Shown piece by piece: positions 45,082 to 53,560 of a stretch of DNA of 64,000 bases. The notes under the pieces were generated by a model. That model made no database searches and was not told where the DNA came from. It saw nothing but the letters and a program-made list of their open reading frames with translations. Made by a program: the position numbers and the translations under genes. The DNA comes from Verrucomicrobiota bacterium (GTDB lineage: Bacteria > Verrucomicrobiota > Verrucomicrobiia > Chthoniobacterales > SZAS-18), in assembly GCA_018240025.1 (NCBI GenBank), contig JAFEGM010000026.1:1-64000 (forward strand), given 5' to 3'. Within the stretch, counting starts at the first letter, position 1; every line of letters begins with the position of its first letter.

Positions 45082-45291
45082 ATGGCTCAAGAATCTGCTC
45101 CTCCTTCTCGTCCCTCCTGGATCCATGGTGCCTGCCTCGGCATGGGCATCGCCTTCGGCTCGGTCGCGGCCCGCAATGGGCTCGGCTTCGAGTCGCCGGC
45201 GCTGCAATGGGCGGCGGGAGCCGTGGTCGCGGTCGTGGTCACGCTGGTCGCGCTCGGCCTGGCGCAGATGCTGACGAAGAAGGGTGGCTGA
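45082..45291 (+). CDS. Small membrane protein, function unknown
   Basis: 69 residues. Two hydrophobic stretches (SWIHGACLGMGIAFGSVAA and ALQWAAGAVVAVVVTLVALG) are separated by RNGLGFES, giving a likely hairpin in the inner membrane with short polar ends. No family is recognised. It is preceded by the heptamer spacer and followed 54 bp later by a secreted-protein gene on the same strand. Coding potential is supported mainly by the clean two-span pattern. Confidence 0.6.
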   Translation: MAQESAPPSRPSWIHGACLGMGIAFGSVAARNGLGFESPALQWAAGAVVAVVVTLVALGLAQMLTKKGG

Positions 45292-45345
45292 CGGACGCCG
45301 GGAGCGCGCTTGCACCGGGCGGTGGGGACTTCCATCGTCGCGCCC

Positions 45346-45906
45346 ATGCGCTGCCTCCGCCTGCTGGTTCTGCTGCTGATCCTCGCGACTCCCGCGCTCT
45401 CCCTTGGGGCGCAGGAGGCATTCAAGAGGGAGGAGACCATCTTCGCTCCGCGCGCCGGGCGTTTCGCGGTGCGGCTGCCGTCGAACTGGCAGCGTATCAT
45501 CCGCCCGCGCGAAGGGGCGGATTCCATGACGCTGGAGCCCGATTCCAAACGGGCGGCGCTGGTGCTGTTTTTTTATCCGCAGCCGAAGGAAGGGCTGCCG
45601 AATGACGAGGCGATCGAGAAGCTCGCCCGCACGCTGGCGCAGCCGTTTCTGGCCTCGATGGTCGAGCAGACGCCGTCTTTCACGCGCCTCGAATCGGCCG
45701 CGGGTAAGGCGGTCCAGACGACGCTGACCGACAAAAAGCTGGTCGGCGTCGCCAAGCCCAAGCCGGGCGAGTATCTCTATCTCACGCACGGCGTGCTCGT
45801 GCTGGGAGACCGTGTAGTCATGTTCGGCATTCTGCACAACGAGCGCGACGGTGCCGAGTGGAAGCAGGCGCAGCGCATCGTGGCCGAAGGGCTGGCGCGA
45901 AAGTAG
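45346..45906 (+). CDS. Secreted protein, function unknown
   Basis: 186 residues from MRCLRLLVLLLILATPALSL, a signal peptide ending near GAQ. The mature part begins EAFKREETIFAPRAGRFAVR with LPSNWQRIIRPREGADSMTL, and has the look of a DUF1795/PsbP-like beta fold that binds at membranes (FPQPKEG-like segment, a closing VMFGILHNERDGAEWKQAQR). I name no family with confidence. The start at 45346 puts the signal peptide first; the frame is open 36 bp upstream. Convergent with the permease gene, 19 bp away. Confidence 0.72.
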   Translation: MRCLRLLVLLLILATPALSLGAQEAFKREETIFAPRAGRFAVRLPSNWQRIIRPREGADSMTLEPDSKRAALVLFFYPQPKEGLPNDEAIEKLARTLAQPFLASMVEQTPSFTRLESAAGKAVQTTLTDKKLVGVAKPKPGEYLYLTHGVLVLGDRVVMFGILHNERDGAEWKQAQRIVAEGLARK

Positions 45907-45925
45907 GTGGGGCGGGCGAGCCTGC

Positions 45926-47608
45926 TCAGCGCGTTTCGCGCAAGCGGCTGTGCCAGAACCCGTAGAGCCCGTAGAGAATGAGGCCGGCGCCGAGCCAGAG
46001 GAAGAAGCCGGTCCAATTGCCGAGATCGAGTTCGCTCATGAGGTAGAGCGAGGTCAGCACGCCGAGTACGGGGACGAGCGAGTAGTGCTTGAAAAACGAG
46101 AGCACGGTCAGGCCGAGCGTGGTCAGGAGGAAGATCCAGCGCGGCAGGCGGCCCAGGAACCCATCGGTCGAGAAGAAGGCCGACCACTCCGCCGGGAAGC
46201 GCTGGTGGAAGACGAAGCCGCCCACGAGGACGCCGACGAGCAGCACGTATTTGGCCGGCCAGAGCGGCATGCCGACGCTCATCTGCGCGGCCGTCTCGCC
46301 GCGGTGCAACTCCATCACTCCGGCGCAGACGACCACGAAGCAGAAGAGCGCGGCGAAGGCGCTGAGATCGACCAGCGCCTTCAAATTCATGAAGAGCGCC
46401 GGCACCGCCACCAGCACCGCGCCGACCAGCGTGGAGAATCCGGGCGTGCGGAAGCGGGGATGGACCCGGGCAAAGGCGGTCGGCAGCAGGCCGTCGCGGC
46501 TCATCGTCATCAGTACGCGCGGCACCACCACCTGGCAGGTCAGGAAGACGCTCGCGATGGCGACCACCGCGCTGAAGGCGATGACGCCGCTGACCCAGTG
46601 CAGCCCGGTCTTCTTGAACGCGAAGGCGAGGGGATCGCCCACGGCCAGCTCGGAGTAATGCACCATGCCGGTCAGGACGAGGGCGATGGCGATGTAGAGC
46701 GCGGCGCAGATGCCGAGCGAGTAGAAGATGGCGCGCGGGATGTCGCGCCGCGGCTCGCGGCTTTCTTCCGCCATGCTCGAGATGGCATCGAAGCCGATGT
46801 AGGCGAAGAACACGCCCGCCACCCCGCCGGTCACGCCGCTGAAGCCGTTTGGCGCGAACGGCACCCAGTTCGCCGGCTGCACGTAGAAGACGCCGATGGC
46901 CAGGAACATCGTGGTGATGAAGAGCTTGATCGCCACGGTGATCTTGCCGGCGATGGAGGATTCGCGGATGCCGACGTAGAGCAGGAGCGTAGTGACCGCG
47001 ATGATCAGCAGCGCCGGCAGGTCCGCGATCAGTCGGAAACCCGCCAGCTGCGGCGCGCCCAGCCAGGCGGTGCGCGCCTCCAGCACCGCGGCGGGGATCG
47101 GCTTGCCCGCGGCGGTCAGCTGCTCGAATTCGGCCGCGCCACGCCACGCGCTGAGGTAGTCCATCCCGAAGTGCGGCGGGATTTCCCAGCCGAGACCCTT
47201 GAGGAAGACCGTCAGGTAATCCGACCATGAGACCGCGATGGCCACGTTGCCGACGCCGTATTCCATGACCAGCGTCCAGCCCAGCATCCAGGCCACGAGC
47301 TCGCCGAAGACGAGGTAAGAGTAGGCATAGACGCTGCCCGCCACTGGGACGAGCGAGGCGAAGGCTGCGTAGCACCAGGCGGCCAGGCCGCAGGCGATCG
47401 CCGTGAAAACGAAGAGCAGCGTGACCGCGGGCCCGCCGCTGGCCGCGGCATTGCCGATGGTCCCGAAGATGCCCGCGCCGATGATGGCGGCGACGCCGAA
47501 CATGGTCAGCTCGCGCACGCCGAGGATGCGGCGCAGCCCCGCCTCGACGGGTGGGATTTCCGCCAGGATCGATTCCTTCGACTTCTTGCGCAGCAGCTGG
47601 GCGAACAT
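45926..47608 (-). CDS. APC-family amino acid permease (CAT-like)
   Basis: 560 residues, about 14 membrane spans. The family signature is in span 1 (LTMFGVAAIIGAGIFGTIGN) and span 6 (GVAGVFFAYIGFDAISSMAE-ESREPRRDIPRAI), the conserved region of cationic amino-acid transporter-like proteins. Such carriers import amino acids by proton or sodium coupling. The start MFAQLLRKKSKESIL at 47608 resembles the typical FRKK start. It follows the Rieske oxygenase gene by 16 bp, so the two are probably an operon that takes up and then oxidises an amine or amino-acid derivative. Confidence 0.92.
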   Translation of the reverse strand: MFAQLLRKKSKESILAEIPPVEAGLRRILGVRELTMFGVAAIIGAGIFGTIGNAAASGGPAVTLLFVFTAIACGLAAWCYAAFASLVPVAGSVYAYSYLVFGELVAWMLGWTLVMEYGVGNVAIAVSWSDYLTVFLKGLGWEIPPHFGMDYLSAWRGAAEFEQLTAAGKPIPAAVLEARTAWLGAPQLAGFRLIADLPALLIIAVTTLLLYVGIRESSIAGKITVAIKLFITTMFLAIGVFYVQPANWVPFAPNGFSGVTGGVAGVFFAYIGFDAISSMAEESREPRRDIPRAIFYSLGICAALYIAIALVLTGMVHYSELAVGDPLAFAFKKTGLHWVSGVIAFSAVVAIASVFLTCQVVVPRVLMTMSRDGLLPTAFARVHPRFRTPGFSTLVGAVLVAVPALFMNLKALVDLSAFAALFCFVVVCAGVMELHRGETAAQMSVGMPLWPAKYVLLVGVLVGGFVFHQRFPAEWSAFFSTDGFLGRLPRWIFLLTTLGLTVLSFFKHYSLVPVLGVLTSLYLMSELDLGNWTGFFLWLGAGLILYGLYGFWHSRLRETR

Positions 47609-47624
47609 CGGCGGATCGCGCGGT

Positions 47625-48710
47625 TCAGGCCAGGGACGCGGCCAGCAGCCGGTGGAAATGGTGCACGCCCTGCTCGCGGCTCGGGGAGTAGCGGCCGCGG
47701 TCGTAGAGGCGCGAGGCGACGCCCCGCTGCACGGCCTCGACAACCGCCTCGTCCTCGCGCTCGACCTTGTCCAAGGCTGCGCCGGCTCCGCGTTCCATGA
47801 GGCTCAGGTCGTGCACGTAGCTGAGGAAGGAGACCTTGCAGCGATCCGGCGCCAGCGGCTTCACCACATTGATCGAGAGGCCCCAGGGATAGAAATTGAA
47901 CATCAGGTTCGGGAAGATCCAGAAGTAGTAGGCCGCGATGTCCTGGCCGTAGTCCGGCGAGCTGGCGGGAAGGTCGAAGCAGCGCGTGCCCTTCTTGCCG
48001 ACGCCGACCTGCAGATTGCTGTGGGCGAAGAGCTCCGTGCGGTAGTTGCCGTAGTCGAGCGCGGCGGTGAGATCGGCATGCACGTAGGGCAGGTGGAAGC
48101 CCTCCAGGTAGTTCTCGCAGTAGAGCGCCCAGTGGGCCTGCACGAGATAGTCGCGCGACCGCGTGGGGTCGAAGCGGAACTCCGCCAGCGGCAGCCAGCC
48201 GACGCGCGCCTGCATCTCGGCCAGCACGACTTCGAGCGGCCAGGCCGGCTGCAGCGAGACGAAGGCGAACTTATCCCACAGCCCCAGCGGCGGCCGCGGC
48301 AGGTGATCGCGCTCGGAGGGAAAATCGGCCGCGCCCTCGAACTCCGGCATCGAGGCAAAGCGCCCGTCGAGATGGAAGCGCCGGCCGTGGTAGCGGCACT
48401 GGATCACGCGCTCGTTGCTGCAGCCGGGCACGAGCACGGTGCCGCGGTGGGTGCAGACATTGGAGAGACAGTGCAGCCGATCCTGGTGATCGCGCGTGAG
48501 CATGAGCGGCTCGTCGAGGAAGCCCTCCAGCAGCGTGAACGGCTGGATCTGCCCCGGCGCCTTGAGCGGGTCGGTGTCGCCGACCCATTGCCAGGAGCGC
48601 GCGAAGATTTGCTCCTTGCTGCGCTCGAACTCCGCCGGATCGCGGTAGAAAGAGGCGGGCAGTGTCGAGGCCCGGGCGATGTCGGGATCGATGGAGTAGG
48701 GGGCGGCCAT
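47625..48710 (-). CDS. Rieske non-heme iron oxygenase, alpha subunit (quaternary-amine type?)
   Basis: 361 residues. The [2Fe-2S] Rieske site is CTHRG (C86, H88) and CRYHG (C105, H108). The mononuclear iron site lies in NYLEGFHLPYVH (H206, H211), with Glu203 where many ring-hydroxylating enzymes have Asp. A bridging Glu is found in carnitine-monooxygenase-type enzymes, so a quaternary-amine substrate such as glycine betaine or carnitine is plausible but unproven. No reductase gene is adjacent. The gene immediately precedes an amino-acid permease (16-bp gap). Confidence 0.88.
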   Translation of the reverse strand: MAAPYSIDPDIARASTLPASFYRDPAEFERSKEQIFARSWQWVGDTDPLKAPGQIQPFTLLEGFLDEPLMLTRDHQDRLHCLSNVCTHRGTVLVPGCSNERVIQCRYHGRRFHLDGRFASMPEFEGAADFPSERDHLPRPPLGLWDKFAFVSLQPAWPLEVVLAEMQARVGWLPLAEFRFDPTRSRDYLVQAHWALYCENYLEGFHLPYVHADLTAALDYGNYRTELFAHSNLQVGVGKKGTRCFDLPASSPDYGQDIAAYYFWIFPNLMFNFYPWGLSINVVKPLAPDRCKVSFLSYVHDLSLMERGAGAALDKVEREDEAVVEAVQRGVASRLYDRGRYSPSREQGVHHFHRLLAASLA

Positions 48711-48792
48711 GCGCGAGGCAGGCTACGCAATGCGCGCGGCGGCGGGCCAGAGGATTTGGGCCGGTGAAGACGTCGCGGACCGCCGGGCCGGA

Positions 48793-49992
48793 TCAAACCG
48801 ACGGTTCGAGCCGGCGGAACGGACCGGTCTTCAGTCCGGCCATCGTCGCCACCATTTCGCGTCGACTCCACGGAATGGCGTTGGCGATGGGAAAACCGAA
48901 ATCGCGCAGCCAGCCGAGCGGCAGCCAGTCGGACTGGAAGAACGGCGTCGTCCAGCGCGTCGCAAACTGATAGAAGCGCAGATGCGCTCGACGCCGCTCC
49001 GAATAGCGGGCCAGGGCGACCTCCAGCGGATCCTCCTGCAGCGCTGCGGCCAACGTGGCGGCATCCAGCAGAGCGAGATTCACGCCCTGGCCGAGCTGCG
49101 GACTGAGCGCGTGCGCGGCGTCGCCCAGGAGCGCGATCCGCTGGCCGTGCCAGCGCGGCAGCACGACGTCCGCATAGGCGGCGACGGCGAGTTGGGTGTG
49201 GGACTCGATCTGCGCCAGAAACGACTCGGCTCGAGGTGTCAGCCTCAGGACCGCGCGCTTCCAATCGGCCAGCGGCGTGGCCCGCCAGCGGTCGATCTCA
49301 TCCATGCGCACGCTCCAAAACAGGCTGAGGAGGTCGCGCCGGGTCCCGGTCGGCAGGTAGCCGTTCAGCTCGCGCGTGGTGCCGACGCATTGCCAAAGCA
49401 CGTCGGGCGCGAACTCGGGCGTGCGTTCGCCGATGAACCAAAGCGCGCCCCACGGATAGCGCGTGGCCCGCTGCGGCAAGCCACACTGCGCGCGGAGGCA
49501 GGAATTGGCGCCGTCGCAGACGAGCAGCAGATCGAACGGACCGTGCTGGTGGCCGTGTGCGTCGAGGAGCCTCGGGCGTCCGTCGGCCTCGCGCACGAGC
49601 CGGTCGACGGGCGTGCCCCAGCGGAGCGCGACCCCGGCGCGCTCGGCGGCGCCGAGGAGCAGACCGAGCAGCGCGGGCCGATGCGTTCCAGCGCCGAAGA
49701 GCCCGGGCTGCAATTCGTCGTAGTGGAGATCGAGCAGCGTGCGGCCACCGTGCGTGCGGCAATGCAGCCGGCGGATGTGGGCGATCTCCGGCAGCAGGGC
49801 GTCGCGCAGATCCAGCTGCGCGAGCACGCCCAGGCCGGTCGGCTGCAGCAGGAAGCCGGCGCCGACGGCCCGATTCTCCTCGGCGCGCTCGAAGAGCGTG
49901 ACCTCGTGTCCGGCGCGCGCCAGGAAGATGCCCGCCGCGGGCCCCGCCGTGCCGGAGCCGACGATCGCGATGCGCAGCGGGGCGAGGGGCAC
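48793..49992 (-). CDS. FAD-dependent monooxygenase (UbiH/PHBH-like)
   Basis: About 399 residues. The Rossmann ADP-binding motif IAIVGSGTAGPAAGIFLARA is followed by the family DG motif (LLLVCDGANSCLRAQ) and the GD motif (IALLGDAAHALSPQLGQGVN) that binds the ribityl chain. The class hydroxylates aromatic or cyclic substrates with NAD(P)H and O2. Start: GTG 49992 gives MPLAPLRIAIVG, a typical N-terminus; a TTG at 50025 is possible. It precedes the Rieske gene by 82 bp on the same strand and could belong to the same catabolic unit, though the gap leaves that open. Confidence 0.88.
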   Translation of the reverse strand: MPLAPLRIAIVGSGTAGPAAGIFLARAGHEVTLFERAEENRAVGAGFLLQPTGLGVLAQLDLRDALLPEIAHIRRLHCRTHGGRTLLDLHYDELQPGLFGAGTHRPALLGLLLGAAERAGVALRWGTPVDRLVREADGRPRLLDAHGHQHGPFDLLLVCDGANSCLRAQCGLPQRATRYPWGALWFIGERTPEFAPDVLWQCVGTTRELNGYLPTGTRRDLLSLFWSVRMDEIDRWRATPLADWKRAVLRLTPRAESFLAQIESHTQLAVAAYADVVLPRWHGQRIALLGDAAHALSPQLGQGVNLALLDAATLAAALQEDPLEVALARYSERRRAHLRFYQFATRWTTPFFQSDWLPLGWLRDFGFPIANAIPWSRREMVATMAGLKTGPFRRLEPSV

Positions 49993-50175
49993 ACGGCATT
50001 GTAATCGAAGCGAGGGCGGAGCCAAAACGGTCCCAGGCTTGAATCCGCTCGCTGCAAAATGCCAGACTGCGGTCGATCAAGCTCCGCGTCCTGCCGCCGC
50101 CCGAGAACCGCTCAGGGCGTCGACGGCTTCCTCGCTCGCGCCTCGGATCCGCCGCGCTTGAACCGCTGCCCTGCC

Positions 50176-50676
50176 ATGGAAACGCTCGCCTATCACTACA
50201 CCTTCGAGGCCGCCCTCACGCCGATCCTGAACGACGGCGGCACGCTCCGGCCGGTGCCCGACAATTTCGCGCCGGGGGAGCGGCCGGTCCTTTGGTTCTC
50301 CAGTGCTCCGCATTGGGAGCCGAGCGCCACTCGCTGGCGCCTGGATCCGCAGAGCGGCGAGCGGCAGCCGGTGTCCGTGGAGGAGATGCGCCAGCGCTTC
50401 GGCTGGCCGATCCGTTTCGGCTGGCCCGCGGCCGCCCTCGTGCCGTGGGACACGCTCCAGCTCTTGGCCGGATGGTCCGCGGCGCGCACGGCTGCCTTCG
50501 AGACCGCGGCCCGGGCGGTGGGCGCCGATCCGGCGCAATGGCTGGGCAGTTTCGAAGCCATCGCCATGACCGCTTGCCCGGTGACCGAAGCGCTGAGCCC
50601 TGAAGGCCGGTGGATTCCCCTGCAGGACCTGTTCGACCTCCGCCTGACCGGCGCGATCCCGCCACCGGGAGCCTGA
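50176..50676 (+). CDS. Unrecognised cytosolic protein with N-terminal YHYT motif
   Basis: 166 residues starting METLAYHYTFEAALTPILND. Conserved-looking elements are YHYT near the N-terminus, GGTLRPV, PVLWFSSAPHWEPSAT and a later PWDTL. The order Tyr-His-Tyr-Thr ... ILxxG ... WFS recalls small ADP-ribosyltransferase-like folds, but I cannot establish homology. There is no signal peptide or membrane span. The frame is open to 50059 upstream but that part has a different, low-quality composition. It stands between the divergent FAD monooxygenase gene and the beta-helix gene. Confidence 0.7.
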   Translation: METLAYHYTFEAALTPILNDGGTLRPVPDNFAPGERPVLWFSSAPHWEPSATRWRLDPQSGERQPVSVEEMRQRFGWPIRFGWPAAALVPWDTLQLLAGWSAARTAAFETAARAVGADPAQWLGSFEAIAMTACPVTEALSPEGRWIPLQDLFDLRLTGAIPPPGA

Positions 50677-50726
50677 GCCCGCGCACTCGCTGACACCGCC
50701 GTCGGCCGCGCTGCGTATCGCCTGGG

Positions 50727-51947
50727 GTGAAGATCCTCTGCGTGGCTGGCCTGGCCCTGTTTTCGTCGTCCGCTCTGCTCCCCGCCCAAGGTCCGCTCAC
50801 CCCGCCGGGCCCGCCGGGCCCGGGCATGCGGACACTCGACGAACTCGATGCCAAGCTCGACCGCCGCACGCCTCTGCCGGCTGGACCTTCGACCATCAGC
50901 AGCCCGGGCAGCTACTACCTCACCGGCAGCTTCACGGTGGGGAGCGGCAACGGCATCGTGATCAATGCTGACGATGTCACGCTCGACTTGAACGGGTTCA
51001 CCATCGAGTCGACGGCAGCCGCGCCGAGCGGAGCCGCGGTGGCGATTTTCGGCGCGCGCTCGAACGTCACCGTGCGTAACGGCCACCTCCGCGGTACGAC
51101 GACGGTGACCGGAGGAACGTTCACCTCCGGAGGGTTCGCGACCGGCGTGGGCGCCGGAAACGCCGGCAACCACAATCTGCGGGTGAGCGACGTCGACTGC
51201 CGGGGCATCGGAGGGAATGGCATTCAACTGCTGGGCTCGGCTCGCACTTTGATCGCGGAGCGCTGTCAGGTCACCGTCTGCAGTGGCAACGGGATCGAGG
51301 CGGGATCGGTCAGCGATTGCCGGGTCGACTCCGCCGGACTGACCGCCGTGCTGGGGACCACGGTGACGAATACCTTCGCCGTCTCCCTTAGCGCGAATGC
51401 CGCCAATTACGGCATCGTCGCCGCGATCAGCGTCCACGGCAGCTATGGATCGTGCAATGGAGGGGCGGGGATTTCTTCGTCCGGATTGATCGACCACAGC
51501 TACGGTTTCAGCACCGGTGGAGCGGGCCTGAATGGCGGCGCCGTGACCAACAGTCAGGGCACGAGTTCGAGTTCCTTCGGCGTGGCCGCGTCGGTGGCGA
51601 ACAATTGCGTGGGCACGAGTTCGAGCGGAGTGGGCCTCAGCGCCACCGAGGCCAGCAACTGCACCGGGAATAGTTCGACCGGCAACGGGCTGTCGGTCAG
51701 CCAGAATGCGAACAATTGCACCGGGACGAGCAGCACCGCCGTCGGTCTGAGCGCCGGGGGCAATGCGCACAACTGCAGCGCGACCAGCGCGAGCGGTGCG
51801 CAAGGCATGCTGGTCAGCGGCACCGCGGCGTTCTGCCGGGCCAAGCGCGATGGCGGTACGGCGCTCAGCTGCACGATCGCGGTGGCGTGTACCGTGAACG
51901 GGACGGGGACGATCAGCGCGACCAGCAAGCAACTTGGCACGCTGTAG
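50727..51947 (+). CDS. Secreted right-handed parallel beta-helix protein
   Basis: 406 residues. A signal peptide ends near LLPAQ, followed by the collagen-like GPLTPPGPPGPG and a short MRTLDELDAKLDRRTPLP linker that is typical of secreted Verrucomicrobia beta-helix proteins. The main part shows parallel beta-helix coils: GSYYLTGSFTVGSGNGIVIN, VTLDLNGFTIEST, then repeated short strands with Ser/Asn/Gly turns such as CVGTSSSGVGLSATEASNCT and CTGTSSTAVGLSAGGNAHNC. It is probably surface-exposed and may bind polysaccharide. The start is GTG 50727. The stop codon directly abuts copy B1 of the dispersed element. Confidence 0.82.
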   Translation: MKILCVAGLALFSSSALLPAQGPLTPPGPPGPGMRTLDELDAKLDRRTPLPAGPSTISSPGSYYLTGSFTVGSGNGIVINADDVTLDLNGFTIESTAAAPSGAAVAIFGARSNVTVRNGHLRGTTTVTGGTFTSGGFATGVGAGNAGNHNLRVSDVDCRGIGGNGIQLLGSARTLIAERCQVTVCSGNGIEAGSVSDCRVDSAGLTAVLGTTVTNTFAVSLSANAANYGIVAAISVHGSYGSCNGGAGISSSGLIDHSYGFSTGGAGLNGGAVTNSQGTSSSSFGVAASVANNCVGTSSSGVGLSATEASNCTGNSSTGNGLSVSQNANNCTGTSSTAVGLSAGGNAHNCSATSASGAQGMLVSGTAAFCRAKRDGGTALSCTIAVACTVNGTGTISATSKQLGTL

Positions 51948-52185
51948 TTTGCGCCTACGGCGGGTGGGTCGATTCGAGGACGAGGACGACGACGAGGACG
52001 AGGACGATCCCGCGAGACGGGCCGTCCTGGTATGTGAGCTATTGCTCGAAGGGTCCGACCCTCTTGCCTTGGAAGCGACCACCTCGCCGCAGGCGCAAAC
52101 TCCTCTCGTCCTCGTCCTCGTCGTCGTCGTCGTCGTCGTCGTTGTCCTCGTCCTCGAATCGACCCACCCGCCGCAGGCGCAAACT
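51948..52185. repeat. Dispersed element copies B1, B2 and B3 between two convergent genes
   Basis: B1 (51948-52009, plus) starts directly after the beta-helix TAG with TTTGCGCCTACGG then GTCGATTCGAGGACGAGG. B3 (about 52103-52185, minus) starts directly after the dnaE2 TGA and carries the same head and triplet tract in the opposite direction. B2 (52071-52102, minus) is a head without its own tract. The 40-base arms 51948-51987 and 52144-52183 are complementary at 39 positions. The whole 238-bp spacer consists of this material plus a short unique core (52010-52070). Confidence 0.9.
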
Positions 52186-52621
52186 TCAGTGAAAGTCGTG
52201 TGACCCCGCCGCCCCCAACCCCGCTTCCTCGCCCAGGATCAACCGCTCGACCCTGCGCGCCTGCACCATGGGCGGTCCCTTGCGGCGGGAGACGGGGCCG
52301 CTGATGCGCAGATACGGCTCTTCCACCAAGACGAGGCGCACGCGCTCGAAGAGCTGGGGGCCGACGATCGCATTGGCGATGCCGGTCTCGTCCTCGAGGC
52401 TGACGAAGACCATGCCGCGCGCCGTGCCGGGTCGCTGCCGACAGATGACGTTGCCGGCGATGATGACGTGCTGTCCGTGCCGGGCCGACTGCATCATCTC
52501 GGCCGTCCAGACCTCCGGCAGCTGCTGTCGCACCCGATGCATCGGATGCCGCCCCGTGGTCAGTCGTTGCGAGGCGAAATCCGCCGCCAGGCGCTCGGCG
52601 GGGGACATGGGACGGAGTTGG

Positions 52622-52656
52622 GAAGGAAGAAGGAGGAAGGAGGAAGGAGGAAGGGC
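52622..52656. repeat. Heptameric tandem repeat (GAAGGAG type) inside dnaE2
   Basis: Five contiguous 7-mers on the plus strand: GAAGGAA, GAAGGAG, GAAGGAG, GAAGGAG, GAAGGGC. Same word type as at 886-920. Because seven is not a multiple of three, any change in copy number shifts the dnaE2 frame. Confidence 0.8.
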
Positions 52657-52660
52657 GGGG

Positions 52661-52805
52661 GAGCTGGGGAGTGGAAGGAGCGGGGGAGCCGGGGAGTGGA
52701 GGAGCGGAGGAGCTGGGGAGTGGAGGAGCGGGGGAGCTGGGGAGTGGAGGAGCGGAGGAGCTGGGGAGTGGAGGAGCGGGGGAGCTGGGGAGTGGAGGCG
52801 GAGGG
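52661..52805. repeat. 24-bp tandem repeat in dnaE2 with a 25-bp first unit
   Basis: Units GAGCTGGGGAGTGGAGGAGC-GGRG start at 52661, 52686, 52710, 52734, 52758 and 52782. On the coding strand each gives the octapeptide PPLPSSPA. The unit at 52661-52685 reads GTGGAAGGAGC instead of GTGGAGGAGC, one base too long. Reading past that base in the other frame again gives PLPSSPA, which shows the base is an insertion. Confidence 0.9.
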
Positions 52806-52969
52806 GCGGTGGGGACGCCGTGGAGTGCGTGCAGCTTGCTGCCGCTTTCTTCAGGCAGCTTGCTGCCGTCGCTCGCGGAGTCGTCGTTCGCGCCGGGGAC
52901 AGGCTCGTGCAGCGCGTGTTCGCTGGCTTCGATCAGCGAAAAAGGGACTTCGGAGTCAGCGTGCGGAAG

Positions 52970-53023
52970 GGGATTGGGATTGGGAGTGGGAGTGAGAGTG
53001 GGAGTGAGAGTGGGAGTGGGAGT
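52970..53023. repeat. 6-bp tandem repeat in dnaE2 (GGGAGT type)
   Basis: Nine contiguous hexamers: GGGATT twice, then alternating GGGAGT and GAGAGT. They encode the Thr/Pro stretch TPTPTLTPTLTPTPNPNP of the DnaE2 linker. Confidence 0.85.
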
Positions 53024-53465
53024 GCCGTTCGCCTCCAGATCCGACGCTGCCCTAGCCCCTTCTTCCTTCTCTCTCCTCTCCGCCAGGCTGAACAAATCGT
53101 CCACCGGCTCGGGCAGTTCGACCTGCCACAGCGCGGCGCGGCGATGGCCGCAGAGGGCATTGAGCGCGCCGGCGCGGGCGAGCTGACGCAACTCGTCGCG
53201 CGAAAACGGCACGCGGCGTCGCAGGTCCTCCAGGCTCTCGAAGGGCCGGCGGGCGCGCTCGGCGACGAGCGTGGCGAGATGCGCGCGATCCAACCCTTGG
53301 ATCTGCCACAGCCCCAGCCGCAGCGTGCGCGCGCCCGGCGCCCCGCTTTCCTCCTCGCCCGCCAGCCTTCCCTCGGAAGTCGGCCGCGGCCCGTCGAAAG
53401 CCGAAGTCGCCATCGCCCCGACTCGATACGCCGGCGCCTCTTCCTCCACTCGCATCGCCCCAGCG

Positions 53466-53560
<95 letters not shown>

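Noticed and set aside
51554..52608. C-terminal 350 residues of the uncorrected dnaE2 frame
   Set aside because: After the extra base at 52675/52676 the frame is wrong. The genuine OB domain (MSPAERL onwards) is in the next frame and ends at 52186. The tail runs antisense through the beta-helix gene.
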